Assembly: GCA_938048455.1 (NCBI GenBank)
Contig: CALIUY010000004.1
Span: 44,355 to 108,354, forward strand
Length of the DNA stretch: 64,000 bases
Direction: 5' to 3'
Origin: an uncultured Desulfobacterales bacterium
Lineage (GTDB): Bacteria; Desulfobacterota; Desulfobacteria; Desulfobacterales; SpSt-501
Shown: in pieces, positions 45,789 to 54,565 of the stretch
How positions within the stretch are numbered: the first letter of the stretch is position 1
Layout: every line of letters starts with the position of its first letter
The notes under the pieces: generated by a model
Seen by the model: only the letters and a program-made list of their open reading frames with translations
Databases searched by the model: none
Told to the model about the DNA's origin: nothing
Position numbers and translations under genes: made by a program

Positions 45789-46807
45789 AGTTTCTCGATG
45801 AAGTCCTCATAACCGTGCGCTCCGGCGACGGCGGAAGCGGCTGCGTCAGCTTCCGCCGGGAGAAATACGTCCCCCGCGGCGGCCCGGACGGCGGCGACGG
45901 CGGCAAAGGGGGGGACGTGATTCTCGTCGCCTCATCGGAACGCCGGACCCTGTATCCTTTCCGCTACAAACACGAGTTCACCGCCCCCTCGGGGAGCCGC
46001 GGCGGAAGCCGCAATCGAACCGGCGCCCAGGGCGAAGATCTCCTCATTGCCGTGCCTGCGGGAACGATCGTCCGGGATGCCGCAAGCGGCGAAATCCTTC
46101 ACGATTTCAAGCGGTCGGGAGATCGCTTCATCGCCGCCCGCGGCGGCCGCGGGGGCAAGGGCAACGCCCATTTCAAATCCGCCACCCACCGCACGCCCCG
46201 GTTCGCCCAGCCGGGCGAACCGGGCGAAGAGCGACGGCTGCGCCTCGAGCTCAAGCTGCTCGCCGACGTGGGGCTGGTCGGTCTTCCGAACGCGGGAAAA
46301 TCGACGCTCCTGAGCGTGATCTCGGCCGCGCGGCCCAAGATCGCCGACTACCCCTTCACCACGCTTGCGCCCATCCTGGGGGTGGTGCACCCGCCCCGCG
46401 GCGAGCCTTTCGTGGCCGCCGACATCCCGGGGTTAATCGCCGGCGCCCATGCGGGGGCGGGACTGGGCATCCGTTTCCTGCGGCACATCGAGCGCACGCG
46501 GTTGCTGCTTCATGTCATCGACGCCGCCGCCATCGACCCGCACGCGCCGCTTTCCGCCTTCGAAACCGTGATGACCGAGATGACGCTCTTTCATCCGGAT
46601 CTCGCCCGCAAACCCCAGCTGATCGCGCTCAACAAAATGGACCTCCCCGCGGCGAAGGAGGGCGCCCGCGCCTTCCGCGCGGCCTTTCGGGGCCGTCGCG
46701 GCGTCTTGCTCATCTCCGCCGCCACCGGCCGGGGCATCCACCGGCTCATCCACGAAACCCGCCGCCGGCTCGAGGAGTTGCATGCACCGGAGAGCGAATC
46801 TCGCTGA
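45785..46807 (+). CDS. obg: GTPase Obg/CgtA
   Basis: Obg is an essential GTPase involved in 50S assembly and stress signalling. The 340-residue protein starts at a GTG in the overlap GTGA. It has the glycine-rich OBG domain ([15 protein letters not shown]), G1 [10 protein letters not shown]3 DIPGLI and G4 NKMD. The C-terminal OCT domain of some homologues is absent. It overlaps proB by 26 bases. Confidence 0.97.
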   Translation: MKFLDEVLITVRSGDGGSGCVSFRREKYVPRGGPDGGDGGKGGDVILVASSERRTLYPFRYKHEFTAPSGSRGGSRNRTGAQGEDLLIAVPAGTIVRDAASGEILHDFKRSGDRFIAARGGRGGKGNAHFKSATHRTPRFAQPGEPGEERRLRLELKLLADVGLVGLPNAGKSTLLSVISAARPKIADYPFTTLAPILGVVHPPRGEPFVAADIPGLIAGAHAGAGLGIRFLRHIERTRLLLHVIDAAAIDPHAPLSAFETVMTEMTLFHPDLARKPQLIALNKMDLPAAKEGARAFRAAFRGRRGVLLISAATGRGIHRLIHETRRRLEELHAPESESR

Positions 46808-47930
46808 GCGACGCATCCGCCGGCTTGTCGTCAAGGTCGGCAGCCAGGTGCTGACGGCCGAAGAGGGGTTGAACCTCGAGGTCATCGCCGCGCTTGCCCG
46901 GCAGATCGAGGACATCCTCGGCCGGGGCACCCAGGTGATTCTCGTCTCCTCGGGGGCGGTGGCCTCCGGGGTACGCAAGATCGGCCTTCCCGGTCGGCCC
47001 GAAGAGCTGCCCCGCCGCCAGGCCGCGGCCGCCGTCGGCCAGGCCGGATTGATCATGGAATACGAGAAAGCCTTCGAGCGCTACGGCCGGCTCGTCGCCC
47101 AGATTCTTCTCACCAGCGAGGATCTGAGCAGCCGGAAGCGTTACCTGAACGCCCGCAACACTCTGAATACCCTTCTCGAGTGGGGCATCGTCCCGGTGAT
47201 CAACGAAAACGACACCGTTTCCGTCGAGGAAATCCGCCTGGGCGACAACGACAACCTCGCCGCCATGATCACGCTGCTCATGGACGCGGATCTCTTGATC
47301 GTCTTGAGCGACATCGACGGGCTCTACGACCAGGACCCGCGCCGCAACCCTTCGGCCCGGCTCATCCCGGAGGTGAGGGCCGGCCACCGACAGCTCGAAA
47401 GGGCCGCGGGCGACCTGCCCGGCGAACTCGGGACCGGGGGCATGCGCAGCAAGCTCTCCGCCGCACGCAAGGTGAACACGGCGGGGGTGCCTTTCGTGCT
47501 CGCCCGGGGGACGGAGGAAAGCGTGCTCACCCGGATCCTCGCCGGCGAACCGCTGGGCACGTACTTCGCCCCTCGGGCCGGACGCCTCGCGCGCCGCAAG
47601 TGCTGGATCGCCTTTTCGCTCAAACCGCGCGGAAGCCTCGGGATCGACGCCGGGGCCGTGAACGCTCTCGTGCGCCAGGGAAAAAGCCTGCTCGCCAGCG
47701 GCATCACCGTCGTCCGCGGCGAATTCGCCGTCGGCGCCCCGGTCACGATCTCCGGCCCCGACGGCGAGGAGATCGGAGTCGGGCTCGTCAATTACAGCGC
47801 CGCCGACATTCGCCGCATCCTGGGGCTCCATTCGCGGCACATCCGCCAGGTGCTCGGGGAAAAGCCCTACGACGAGGTCATTCACCGCGACAACCTGGCC
47901 GTGCTCGCCGACGGCGAGACGCCACCCTGA
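46782..47930 (+). CDS. proB: Glutamate 5-kinase with PUA domain
   Basis: This first enzyme of proline synthesis phosphorylates glutamate. In the 382-residue protein, residues 14-270 form the amino-acid kinase domain (VVKVGSQVL, SSGAVASG, INENDTVS, LLIVLSDIDGLYDQDP). About 280-382 is a PUA domain as in E. coli ProB. The start overlaps the obg end. Confidence 0.96.
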   Translation: MHRRANLAERRIRRLVVKVGSQVLTAEEGLNLEVIAALARQIEDILGRGTQVILVSSGAVASGVRKIGLPGRPEELPRRQAAAAVGQAGLIMEYEKAFERYGRLVAQILLTSEDLSSRKRYLNARNTLNTLLEWGIVPVINENDTVSVEEIRLGDNDNLAAMITLLMDADLLIVLSDIDGLYDQDPRRNPSARLIPEVRAGHRQLERAAGDLPGELGTGGMRSKLSAARKVNTAGVPFVLARGTEESVLTRILAGEPLGTYFAPRAGRLARRKCWIAFSLKPRGSLGIDAGAVNALVRQGKSLLASGITVVRGEFAVGAPVTISGPDGEEIGVGLVNYSAADIRRILGLHSRHIRQVLGEKPYDEVIHRDNLAVLADGETPP

Positions 47931-47939
47931 GGGCCGCCC

Positions 47940-49202
47940 ATGTCCGAGACGATCGCCGAAACCATCGCCGCCATGGCTCGGGCCGCCAAGAAAGCCTCCG
48001 TCGCCGTCGCCTGCGCCGAGGCCGCGCGCAAGACCGAGGTTCTCGAGCGGCTGGCCGCATCCCTGCTCGCCCGCCGCGCGGAGATCCAGGCGGAGAACCG
48101 CAAGGATCTGGAAGCCGCGCGGGCGGCCGGCCTCCCCCCGGCGATGATCGACCGGCTCACCCTGTCGGATGCCGTCTTTTCCTCCATGGCCCGGGGCCTG
48201 CGCGAGGTCGCCCGCGCCCCCGACCCCGTCGGCCGTCTGGGGCCCGAGGTGGTCCGTCCGAACGGCTTGCGCGTGCGCCGCATGCGCATCCCGCTGGGGG
48301 TCATCGGGATCATCTACGAATCGCGCCCCAACGTCACCGTCGACGCCGCCGGCCTGTGCCTCAAGGCGGGAAACGCCGTCATCCTGCGCGGCGGCTCCGA
48401 GGCCCTGCACTCCAACCGGGCCCTGGCCGCAGTCATCGCCGAGGGACTTGCGGCAAGCGGCCTGCCGCCCGAGGCCGTGCAGGTGGTGCCGATGCGGGAC
48501 CGGGCCGCGGTCCTGGCGCTTCTGCAGCAGGAGCGCGCGATCGACCTCATCATCCCGCGCGGGGGGGAGGATCTCATTGGCTTCGTCGTCGCGCACTCGC
48601 GCATCCCGATCCTCAAGCACGACCGCGGCGTCTGCCACGTTTACGTGGACGAGGGGGCCGACCTGGAGCAGGCCGAGGCGATCTGTCTGAACGCCAAGGT
48701 CCAGCGGCCGGGGGTGTGCAACGCCATGGAGACGCTTCTCGTCCACCGCGCCGAGGCGCCCCGGTTTTTGCCGCGGATGGCCGAGCGCTTCGCCGCGGCG
48801 GGGGTCGAGCTTCGCGGCTGCCCGGAGACGCTACGCTTCGTGCCCGGGGCCGTGCCGGCGACGGAGAAGGACTGGCCCGCCGAATACCTCGATCTCATCC
48901 TCGCCGTGAAGGTCGTCGCCGGCCTGGAGGAGGCGATGGCCCACATCGCCGCCTACGGCTCGCACCACACCGAAGCGATCCTCACGCGCGACCCGCAACG
49001 CGCGCAACGCTTTCTGCGCGAAGTGGACGCCTCGGTCGTGCTGGTGAACGCTTCGACCCGCTTCAACGACGGCGGCGAGCTGGGTCTCGGCGCCGAAATC
49101 GGGATCAGCACCTCCAAACTCCATGCCTACGGGCCGATGGGGGTCGACGAATTGACGACGAGCAAGTTCGTGGTCTACGGGGAGGGGCAGGTCCGCTCGT
49201 GA
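47940..49202 (+). CDS. proA: Gamma-glutamyl phosphate reductase
   Basis: The 420-residue NADPH-dependent enzyme makes glutamate semialdehyde for proline. Typical ALDH-like features are seen: [32 protein letters not shown], the catalytic Cys in [15 protein letters not shown] and [19 protein letters not shown]. It overlaps nadD at the stop. Confidence 0.97.
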   Translation: MSETIAETIAAMARAAKKASVAVACAEAARKTEVLERLAASLLARRAEIQAENRKDLEAARAAGLPPAMIDRLTLSDAVFSSMARGLREVARAPDPVGRLGPEVVRPNGLRVRRMRIPLGVIGIIYESRPNVTVDAAGLCLKAGNAVILRGGSEALHSNRALAAVIAEGLAASGLPPEAVQVVPMRDRAAVLALLQQERAIDLIIPRGGEDLIGFVVAHSRIPILKHDRGVCHVYVDEGADLEQAEAICLNAKVQRPGVCNAMETLLVHRAEAPRFLPRMAERFAAAGVELRGCPETLRFVPGAVPATEKDWPAEYLDLILAVKVVAGLEEAMAHIAAYGSHHTEAILTRDPQRAQRFLREVDASVVLVNASTRFNDGGELGLGAEIGISTSKLHAYGPMGVDELTTSKFVVYGEGQVRS

Positions 49203-49930
49203 TCGGATCCCCTCCGCGCGCCGCCGTGCGCCCCCGCCGGTGTGGCGACCCCGGCCGCCCGCCGGGGTCCGGAAGGCGGATCGCGCTCTTCGGAGGCACC
49301 TTCAACCCGATCCACTTCGGTCATCTGCGCACGGCGATCGAAGTGCGGGAAGGCTTCGGCCTCGAGCGGGTGATCCTCGTTCCGGCCGCCACCCCCCCGC
49401 ACAAGCCCGCCGCCGGCCTCGCCCCGGCGGCGGACCGGCTCGCCATGGTCCGGCTCGCGCTGCGCGGCGCTCCCGGCCTTTGCGTCTCGGATGCGGAGAT
49501 CCGCCGCGGCGGACCCTCCTATACCATCGACACCGTGCGGCGCTTTCTTGCCGCCTTCTCCGATACGGAGCTTTTTCTCCTCGTCGGCCTGGACGCCTTC
49601 CTCGAAATCGATACCTGGAAGGGCTTCCGCGAGCTTCTCGCCCTCGTCCCCGTGATCGTCATCCCGCGGCCGGGCGCTGCGGACGGCTCGGAGGACCGGC
49701 GCGCCGTGGGGCGCTTCCTGCGGCGCCGGGTCTCCCCGCAAACGCGCGAAAATCCGCACGAACCGACATTTCAGGCCCCGGCAATCCGCGGCATCCATCT
49801 CTTCCCCGTCACCCCGCTCGACATCTCCAGCCGCCGCATCCGGGAGCTGACCGCGGCGGGCCGCTCGATCCGCTACCTCGCCCCCGATGCCGTGGGGCGC
49901 TACATCGAACGCCGGGGGTTGTACCGATGA
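49199..49930 (+). CDS. nadD: Nicotinate-nucleotide adenylyltransferase
   Basis: NadD joins ATP and nicotinate mononucleotide in NAD synthesis. The 243-residue product starts at a GTG overlapping the proA stop, with GGAGGGG upstream. It has about 28 extra residues before the usual start at [18 protein letters not shown]. The nucleotidyl-transfer signature HxGH occurs as HFGHL, and the C-terminal ISSRRIREL is present. An alternative internal start cannot be excluded. Confidence 0.94.
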   Translation: MIGSPPRAAVRPRRCGDPGRPPGSGRRIALFGGTFNPIHFGHLRTAIEVREGFGLERVILVPAATPPHKPAAGLAPAADRLAMVRLALRGAPGLCVSDAEIRRGGPSYTIDTVRRFLAAFSDTELFLLVGLDAFLEIDTWKGFRELLALVPVIVIPRPGAADGSEDRRAVGRFLRRRVSPQTRENPHEPTFQAPAIRGIHLFPVTPLDISSRRIRELTAAGRSIRYLAPDAVGRYIERRGLYR

Positions 49931-50340
49931 AGGAAGATTTCGCTGAACGGGTGGCGCTCTTTCTTCGCGCGGTCACGGCGAAAAAAGCCGAAGAGGTCGT
50001 CGCCCTCGACGTGCGCGGCCTGACCTCGATCGCCGACTGTTTCATCCTCTGCCATGGGACCTCGAACCGCCAGGTCAACGCCATCGCCGACCACGTCGAG
50101 CGCGAGCTGCGCAAGCGCCGCATCCGGCCCTTGAGCGTCGAGGGCGCCTCCGAGGGCCAATGGGTGCTGCTCGACTACGGCGATGTCGTCATCCACGTTT
50201 TCTTCGAAAGCGTGCGCCGCCTCTACGACCTGGAAGGCCTCTGGAGCGACGCCCCCCGCCTGCCGCTGACGCCGCCGCGCCGCCGCACCGCCTCCCGGCG
50301 GAAACCCGCCGCTCCGGTGGAGCCGGTGGAGGAGGAGTAA
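49927..50340 (+). CDS. rsfS: Ribosomal silencing factor RsfS
   Basis: RsfS binds L14 and blocks subunit joining under nutrient stress. The 137-residue protein contains KKAEEVVALDVRGLTSIADC, GTSNRQVNAIADHVE and DYGDVVIHVF, which define the family. A Pro/Arg-rich C-terminal tail of about 30 residues is extra. It is coupled to nadD (ATGA). Confidence 0.95.
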   Translation: MKEDFAERVALFLRAVTAKKAEEVVALDVRGLTSIADCFILCHGTSNRQVNAIADHVERELRKRRIRPLSVEGASEGQWVLLDYGDVVIHVFFESVRRLYDLEGLWSDAPRLPLTPPRRRTASRRKPAAPVEPVEEE

Positions 50341-50344
50341 GCCG

Positions 50345-50899
50345 ATGGGAGCCCCTTTGAAGCCCTTCACGACCCTCGTCGACGCCGTGACCGGCCGGGT
50401 CGTCCCCAACGTCGGCCCCGAGGAAAACCGCCAGCGCGTCGAGCGTTTTCTGCTCGAGCGCAAGGGGTACCTCCGCGGGGAAATCGCGGTCGATCACCCG
50501 ATCGCGGTCACCGTTCGGGGCGTCCCTTACCGCTCGCATCTCCACCTGCTCGTGCATGCGGCAGACCGCCCCGCTTTGGCGGTGTGCTGTGTGGCGGGCT
50601 CGCCCGTCTCCTGGGAGCGCCTGGCGCTCGCCGCCGCCCGGCTGGCGGCGGATCCCATCGTCCCCCTCGCCGTGGTCTCCGACGGCCGCACGGCCCTGGT
50701 GCTCGAGGCCGCAAGCGGGAAACGCCTGGGCGAGGGGCTCGAGGCCGTTCCTTCGCGGCAGGACTGGCTTTCGCGCTTCGCGGACGCGGCGCCGGTCCGA
50801 CTCGCTCCCGAGCGGCGCGAGCGGGAAGCGCTGATTTTCCGCTCCTACGACTCCGACCGCGTGAACCTGCCTCCGGCGCCCCCGGAGAGGGAAGGATGA
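50345..50899 (+). CDS. HsdR N-terminal-like protein with lost nuclease motif
   Basis: The 184-residue protein resembles the stand-alone HsdR N-terminal (HSDR_N_2) family. The conserved parts are ENRQRVERFLLERKGYLRGE and the strands around YRSHLHLLVHAADRPALAVC. In active members the R-x-D and E-x-K residues make a PD-(D/E)XK site; here His and Val replace the expected Asp and Lys, so nuclease activity is unlikely. It is the last gene of the rplU run and is unrelated to a restriction system here; none is seen nearby. Confidence 0.7.
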   Translation: MGAPLKPFTTLVDAVTGRVVPNVGPEENRQRVERFLLERKGYLRGEIAVDHPIAVTVRGVPYRSHLHLLVHAADRPALAVCCVAGSPVSWERLALAAARLAADPIVPLAVVSDGRTALVLEAASGKRLGEGLEAVPSRQDWLSRFADAAPVRLAPERREREALIFRSYDSDRVNLPPAPPEREG

Positions 50900-50912
50900 A
50901 GCCGCGGTCGTC

Positions 50913-50941
50913 TTGACCCAGGATAACGTGCCAGATAAAAT
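50913..50941 (+). promoter_or_regulatory. Sigma-70-type promoter of the YcbK-like gene
   Basis: TTGACC (50913-50918), 17 bases, TAAAAT (50936-50941): five of six in each hexamer. The start is about 35 bases upstream of the TTG start codon. Confidence 0.65.
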
Positions 50942-50975
50942 CGATTTTTAGTCCACATCGGGAGGTCGGACCATT

Positions 50976-51557
50976 TTGGCTGGCAGCGAGCGCGCAGAGG
51001 ATCCCCCGTTGCCGGACCCCGGGCGCAGACGGTTTTGCCAGCTGGGGTTCTTTGCGGCGAGCGCCTGCCTTTTTCCGGCCGCGGCCCGCGCGGCGCGTTT
51101 TCCCGCTGCGGCCGGCGAGCGCCGCCTCGCCTTCTTCAACACCCACACCGGCGAGACCCTGGAGACGGTCTATTTCCGCTCCGGGAGCTACGATCCCGCC
51201 GCCCTGAAGGCGATCGACCGCATCCTCCGGGACCACCGCTCGGGAGGCCTTCACCCGATCGATCCCGCCCTGCTCGATCTTCTTTTCGTCCTCGGCCGCC
51301 GCCTGGGCGGCCCGCCCCGTTTCGACGTGATTTCCGGGTACCGTTCTCCGGAAACCAACGCCCTGCTGCGCGCCCGAAGCCGTGGGGTCGCCTCCGGCAG
51401 CCTGCACACGGTCGGCAAGGCGATCGATGTCCGCGTAGCCGGGCTCTCCTGCCGCACGCTGCAGAAAGAGGCGGCGGCGCTCGCCGCCGGCGGCGTCGGC
51501 TACTACCCCGCCTCCGATTTCGTCCACCTGGATGTCGGCCGCGTTCGTTGCTGGTGA
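50976..51557 (+). CDS. YcbK-like DUF882/M15 peptidoglycan peptidase, Tat-type signal
   Basis: The 193-residue protein starts at a TTG after GGGAGG. An N-terminal twin-Arg-like segment (GRRRFCQLGFFAAS) and a hydrophobic stretch indicate export, perhaps by Tat. The mature domain has the zinc ligands of the M15/YcbK group: SGYRSPETN, SLHTVGKAIDV and FVHLDVGRVR. It should cut or bind peptidoglycan peptides in the periplasm. It converges on the L,D-transpeptidase gene. Confidence 0.88.
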   Translation: MAGSERAEDPPLPDPGRRRFCQLGFFAASACLFPAAARAARFPAAAGERRLAFFNTHTGETLETVYFRSGSYDPAALKAIDRILRDHRSGGLHPIDPALLDLLFVLGRRLGGPPRFDVISGYRSPETNALLRARSRGVASGSLHTVGKAIDVRVAGLSCRTLQKEAAALAAGGVGYYPASDFVHLDVGRVRCW

Positions 51558-51573
51558 GCCGGCGCAGCCGCGT

Positions 51574-53307
51574 TCAGGGCCGGCGGGAAGGCGTCTGCCT
51601 CAGGGCGCGGTCGAGAACCGGGTCCCGGCCGTAGAGGTCCTCGAAGAAGCGCACCGTCCCGTCGGGGTCGACCGCGGCCGTCATGTAGAGCAGGTGGAGG
51701 GGCACCGGGACTTTCAGCCGCAGGGTGTGCGTCCGCCCGGAGGCAAGAAAGGCTTCGATCGCCTCCGGGCTGCCGCGGGGGTCCTCCGCGAGCAGCCACG
51801 CGGCGAGCGCGAGCGGCTTTTCGATCCGGATGCAGCCGGAGCTGAACCCGCGCCGCGCCCGGGAAAAAAGGGCGCGCGCGGGGGTGTCGTGGAGGTAGAC
51901 GGCGAACGGGTTGGGAAACAGGAATTTCACTCGGCCAAGATCGTTGTGGGGACCGGGATCCTTCATCAGCCGGAAGCGGAAGTCCCGGGGGGAAAGGTTC
52001 GGCCAGTCGATGCGCGCCGGATCGAGTTCGACCGCCTCCGGACCCCCGTGTTCGAAGACGCGGATCTTGTCGCGCTGCAGATAGCCGGGATCCCGGCGCG
52101 CCTTGGGCAAAATGTCCTCCACGGCGATCCGCCGCGGGATGTTCCAGTCGGGGTTGAAGACGATGCGGTCGAGACCGCTCGAGAAGACCGGCGTGCGGCG
52201 CACCTCGCGGCCGGCCACGACCCGCATGTGCAGCCCGGCCGCCCCCCCGGCGAAGCCCACGAGGTCGAAGCCGGGGATGTTGACCCGAAGGTGCGGATCC
52301 CCCAGCTCGCGCGGCAGCCACCGCCAGCGCTCCAGGTTAAGCTCGAGCGCGCGGATGCGAGCGGGGAGCGGGAAGTTCAAGGCTTGGAGGGTGCGGCGGC
52401 CGAGGCGTCCGTCGACATCCAGGCCGTGGCGCTCCTGGAATCGTTGCAGCGCCTCCTCGAGCGCCTGCTCGTCCTCCCCCGAGCCGGGAGGCAAGTCGCC
52501 TTCGCGGCGCAGCCGCGCCCGCAGAAGCTCGTCGATCGCCCCCGCTTCGCCTTCCCGCCGTCGGGCCTGCTCCGGTAGCACCGGAAAAGGGCCTTCGCGC
52601 TCGAACCCGCGGTAACGCGAAAGCGCCGCGCGCAACCGCGCGTACTCCGGGTGCGGCGGCCGGAAGGCCGCCAGTCGGGTTGCGACCTCGCCGGTCTCGA
52701 TCGCCTGCTCGAGCGCGGGCAGGAAATCGCCGGCATGCTCGATCCCGACCACCCACTCGCCGTGGAGGGTCGCCGGGTTCACCCGTCCCGCGCGCAGATG
52801 GGAGGCAAGGAGCAGAAAGGCGTCGGTCAGCAGAAAATCGAGATCCGTGACCAGCCCCGCCTCCGGCGGCGGACCTCCGGCTTCCATCAGGCGCAGAAGC
52901 TCCCGCAGGAGGCCGAGGCGGTAAGCCTGGGGATCGAGGCCGTCCTCTTCGACCTCCTCGAGGAAGGCGACCAGCGCGCGCGCCGCGGGAAGCGGCCCCC
53001 GCGCATCGCTCCAGGCCGGGGCGAAATCCCTGCGGGCATAAAAAGAGGGAAGGAGCGACAGGCCGCAGATCATCTCGCCGCGGCAATGAAGACTCCCCGA
53101 GGCGACGGCGGATTCGACCCGCGCGCGCATCTCGGCCGCCAGGGGATGGGCCGCGGCGGCCGCGATGGAGGAAACCGCGGCGAAGGCCAAGGCGGCGAGC
53201 GCGACCCCTGAACGGAAAAGAACGCCTCTGCTGCGCGTCGCCGGCCGAAACCCGCAGGACGGACGGAAGGAGAGGGCAGGGGGTTTTCCCCCGTGAGCGG
53301 GAATCAT
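51574..53307 (-). CDS. YcbB-like L,D-transpeptidase
   Basis: The 577-residue secreted enzyme cross-links peptidoglycan stem peptides (3-3 links). Domains: a long signal/anchor (about 1-53), a scaffold domain, a peptidoglycan-binding repeat (RHGLDVDGRLGRRTLQALN) and the YkuD catalytic domain with HDTPARALF and the catalytic Cys in SSGCIRIEKPLALA. No Shine-Dalgarno precedes the annotated ATG, so a later start is possible. It converges on the YcbK-like gene, which acts on the same polymer. Confidence 0.92.
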   Translation of the reverse strand: MIPAHGGKPPALSFRPSCGFRPATRSRGVLFRSGVALAALAFAAVSSIAAAAAHPLAAEMRARVESAVASGSLHCRGEMICGLSLLPSFYARRDFAPAWSDARGPLPAARALVAFLEEVEEDGLDPQAYRLGLLRELLRLMEAGGPPPEAGLVTDLDFLLTDAFLLLASHLRAGRVNPATLHGEWVVGIEHAGDFLPALEQAIETGEVATRLAAFRPPHPEYARLRAALSRYRGFEREGPFPVLPEQARRREGEAGAIDELLRARLRREGDLPPGSGEDEQALEEALQRFQERHGLDVDGRLGRRTLQALNFPLPARIRALELNLERWRWLPRELGDPHLRVNIPGFDLVGFAGGAAGLHMRVVAGREVRRTPVFSSGLDRIVFNPDWNIPRRIAVEDILPKARRDPGYLQRDKIRVFEHGGPEAVELDPARIDWPNLSPRDFRFRLMKDPGPHNDLGRVKFLFPNPFAVYLHDTPARALFSRARRGFSSGCIRIEKPLALAAWLLAEDPRGSPEAIEAFLASGRTHTLRLKVPVPLHLLYMTAAVDPDGTVRFFEDLYGRDPVLDRALRQTPSRRP

Positions 53308-53344
53308 CGGAGGACGGGCCGTCTGTAACCCCGGGCAGGGGCCT

Positions 53345-54019
53345 TCAGGCGCCGGTCACGTCTTTGCCGCAGTGTTTGCACACTTTGGCGCGGCGCTTGA
53401 TGACCTCGGCGCAAAAGGGGCATTCGCGGGTGAAATGCCGCTCGTGGATGCGGGCCACCGCCGCGTCCACCTGCCGCTGCATGGCCTCGCTCGGAAAGCG
53501 CAGGTTGCGCAGCGGCTCGATCGCCTCCACCTCGCCGATGTCGCCGATCATTTCCGCCGCCTTCAGGCGCACGCGGGCGGGCTCGGAGGGGTCGAGAAGC
53601 AGCTTCAGCACCCCCGGACCGTCCTTCGTGGTGTAATAGTCGGCGAGCAGGTTAAAACCGCGGATGATCGCTTCCTTCTCGGTCTCCTGCTGGGCGAGGA
53701 CCGTCTCGTCCACGATCTGGCCCTTCATGCCGTTTTCGCTGAAGACGGGCACGCACTCGAAGACGTCGGTCCCCGGGTAGTTCATGCAGCGGTACGAGGC
53801 GTGGTGGGCGTAAGACTCTTCGATGTGTTTCCACCCCGAGCGATAGAGCTCGCACTGGTCGTTGAAACACACGAACAGATAGGGCGTGCCCCAGCCGAGG
53901 CCGTCTCCGAAGCGGATCGGCGGCTCTTCCCACACGCTCATTTCTTCTCCGCAGTGCGGGCACTTCGGGCGGGGCATGCGGAGGACTTTCTGGAGTACTT
54001 CTTCGCGGCTTTCGAACAT
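53345..54019 (-). CDS. Zinc-ribbon protein of unknown function
   Basis: The 224-residue cytoplasmic protein has an N-terminal CPHCGEE ribbon paired with a FNDQCELY segment. A middle part contains a HEAT-like repeat (PARVRLKAAEMIGDIGEVEA), and a C-terminal double-Cys ribbon reads CPFCAEVIKRRAKVCKHCGK. I know of no assigned role. It lies 37 bases upstream of the YcbB gene on the same strand. Confidence 0.7.
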   Translation of the reverse strand: MFESREEVLQKVLRMPRPKCPHCGEEMSVWEEPPIRFGDGLGWGTPYLFVCFNDQCELYRSGWKHIEESYAHHASYRCMNYPGTDVFECVPVFSENGMKGQIVDETVLAQQETEKEAIIRGFNLLADYYTTKDGPGVLKLLLDPSEPARVRLKAAEMIGDIGEVEAIEPLRNLRFPSEAMQRQVDAAVARIHERHFTRECPFCAEVIKRRAKVCKHCGKDVTGA

Positions 54020-54069
54020 GCGGTCGTCCTGAACGTTGAGGTTTACTCCACGGAAAACGATTTCAGGCC

Positions 54070-54098
54070 AAGGTAAGAAAAGGGGCGAGGGATGTCAA
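54070..54098 (-). promoter_or_regulatory. Candidate promoter of the zinc-ribbon gene
   Basis: Minus strand TTGACA (54098-54093), 17 bases, TACCTT (54075-54070). The -35 is perfect, the -10 weak (three of six). Confidence 0.45.
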
Positions 54099-54136
54099 AC
54101 GGAGGGGCTTTCGAAAGCGCCATGCCCGGCCGAGGG

Positions 54137-54159
54137 AAAAGAAAAGCGGCGAGCCGCTT
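54137..54159 (-). terminator. Terminator of the ABC transporter operon
   Basis: A 6-bp stem (54144-54149 with 54154-54159) encloses the loop CGAG and is followed on the minus strand by a U-rich tail (complement of 54137-54143). It lies 65 bases after the stop of the 47-residue gene. Confidence 0.65.
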
Positions 54160-54224
54160 CGCTGCCGAGCGGAGCCCGCCGCCTTCGGTTCCTGGCCTGG
54201 TTTCGCCGGCTGCGGAGAAGCGGA

Positions 54225-54368
54225 TCAGCTCTCCCGCACACAGGCGGAACTGCAGGATTTATAGCTTTTCAGACAGCGCCGGGGGCTGGAGGAGCCCTCC
54301 AGGCACTCGATAAACCGGGACTCGCAGCGCTCGCTGCACTCTCGGCGATCCGAGGAATCGTGTTTCAT
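54225..54368 (-). CDS. 47-residue twin CX3C cysteine-rich protein
   Basis: This short gene reads on the minus strand from an ATG at 54368 to TGA at 54225. AAGGAGAGG lies six bases ahead. Its six cysteines sit at 11, 15, 22, 32, 39 and 43, giving the nearly symmetric pattern C-X3-C-X6-C-X9-C-X6-C-X3-C. There is no signal peptide. The paired CX3C spacing resembles the helical hairpins of CHCH-type proteins or a metal/Fe-S carrier; the role is unknown. The start overlaps the stop of the gene before (ATGA), and a terminator follows, so it is the last gene of the operon. Expression is inferred, not shown. Confidence 0.62.
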   Translation of the reverse strand: MKHDSSDRRECSERCESRFIECLEGSSSPRRCLKSYKSCSSACVRES

Positions 54369-54559
54369 GGTGCCTCTCCTTCAAGCGGCCGTCGGACCGC
54401 CCGGCGGCGGGGGTCGGTTGGAATTTCATCCGCCGTGTTTCCGCCGTGAACGAACGGGATGCCGGGGGAGGGCGGCCGGTTATCGCTTACCAATTTCCGC
54501 CCGGGTTTCGGGACCGGCTTCGGATCCCGCCCGATGATCCGAAGATAATCCCTTTTCAT
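54365..54559 (-). CDS. 64-residue basic hypothetical protein
   Basis: The reading frame starts six bases after the metallophosphoesterase stop with AAGGGG upstream, and its stop overlaps the ATG of the 47-residue gene. It encodes a basic, Pro-rich, probably disordered protein (MKRDYLRIIGRDPKPVPKPG at the start). No domain is visible. The tight spacing on both sides is the only support; it could also serve mainly to couple translation. Confidence 0.4.
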   Translation of the reverse strand: MKRDYLRIIGRDPKPVPKPGRKLVSDNRPPSPGIPFVHGGNTADEIPTDPRRRAVRRPLEGEAP

Positions 54560-54565
54560 GCGCTG

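Noticed and set aside
54036..54449. Plus-strand frame of 137 codons in the gap between the zinc-ribbon gene and the ABC operon
   Set aside because: It is antisense to the better-supported 47- and 64-residue genes and has no ribosome binding site or domain.
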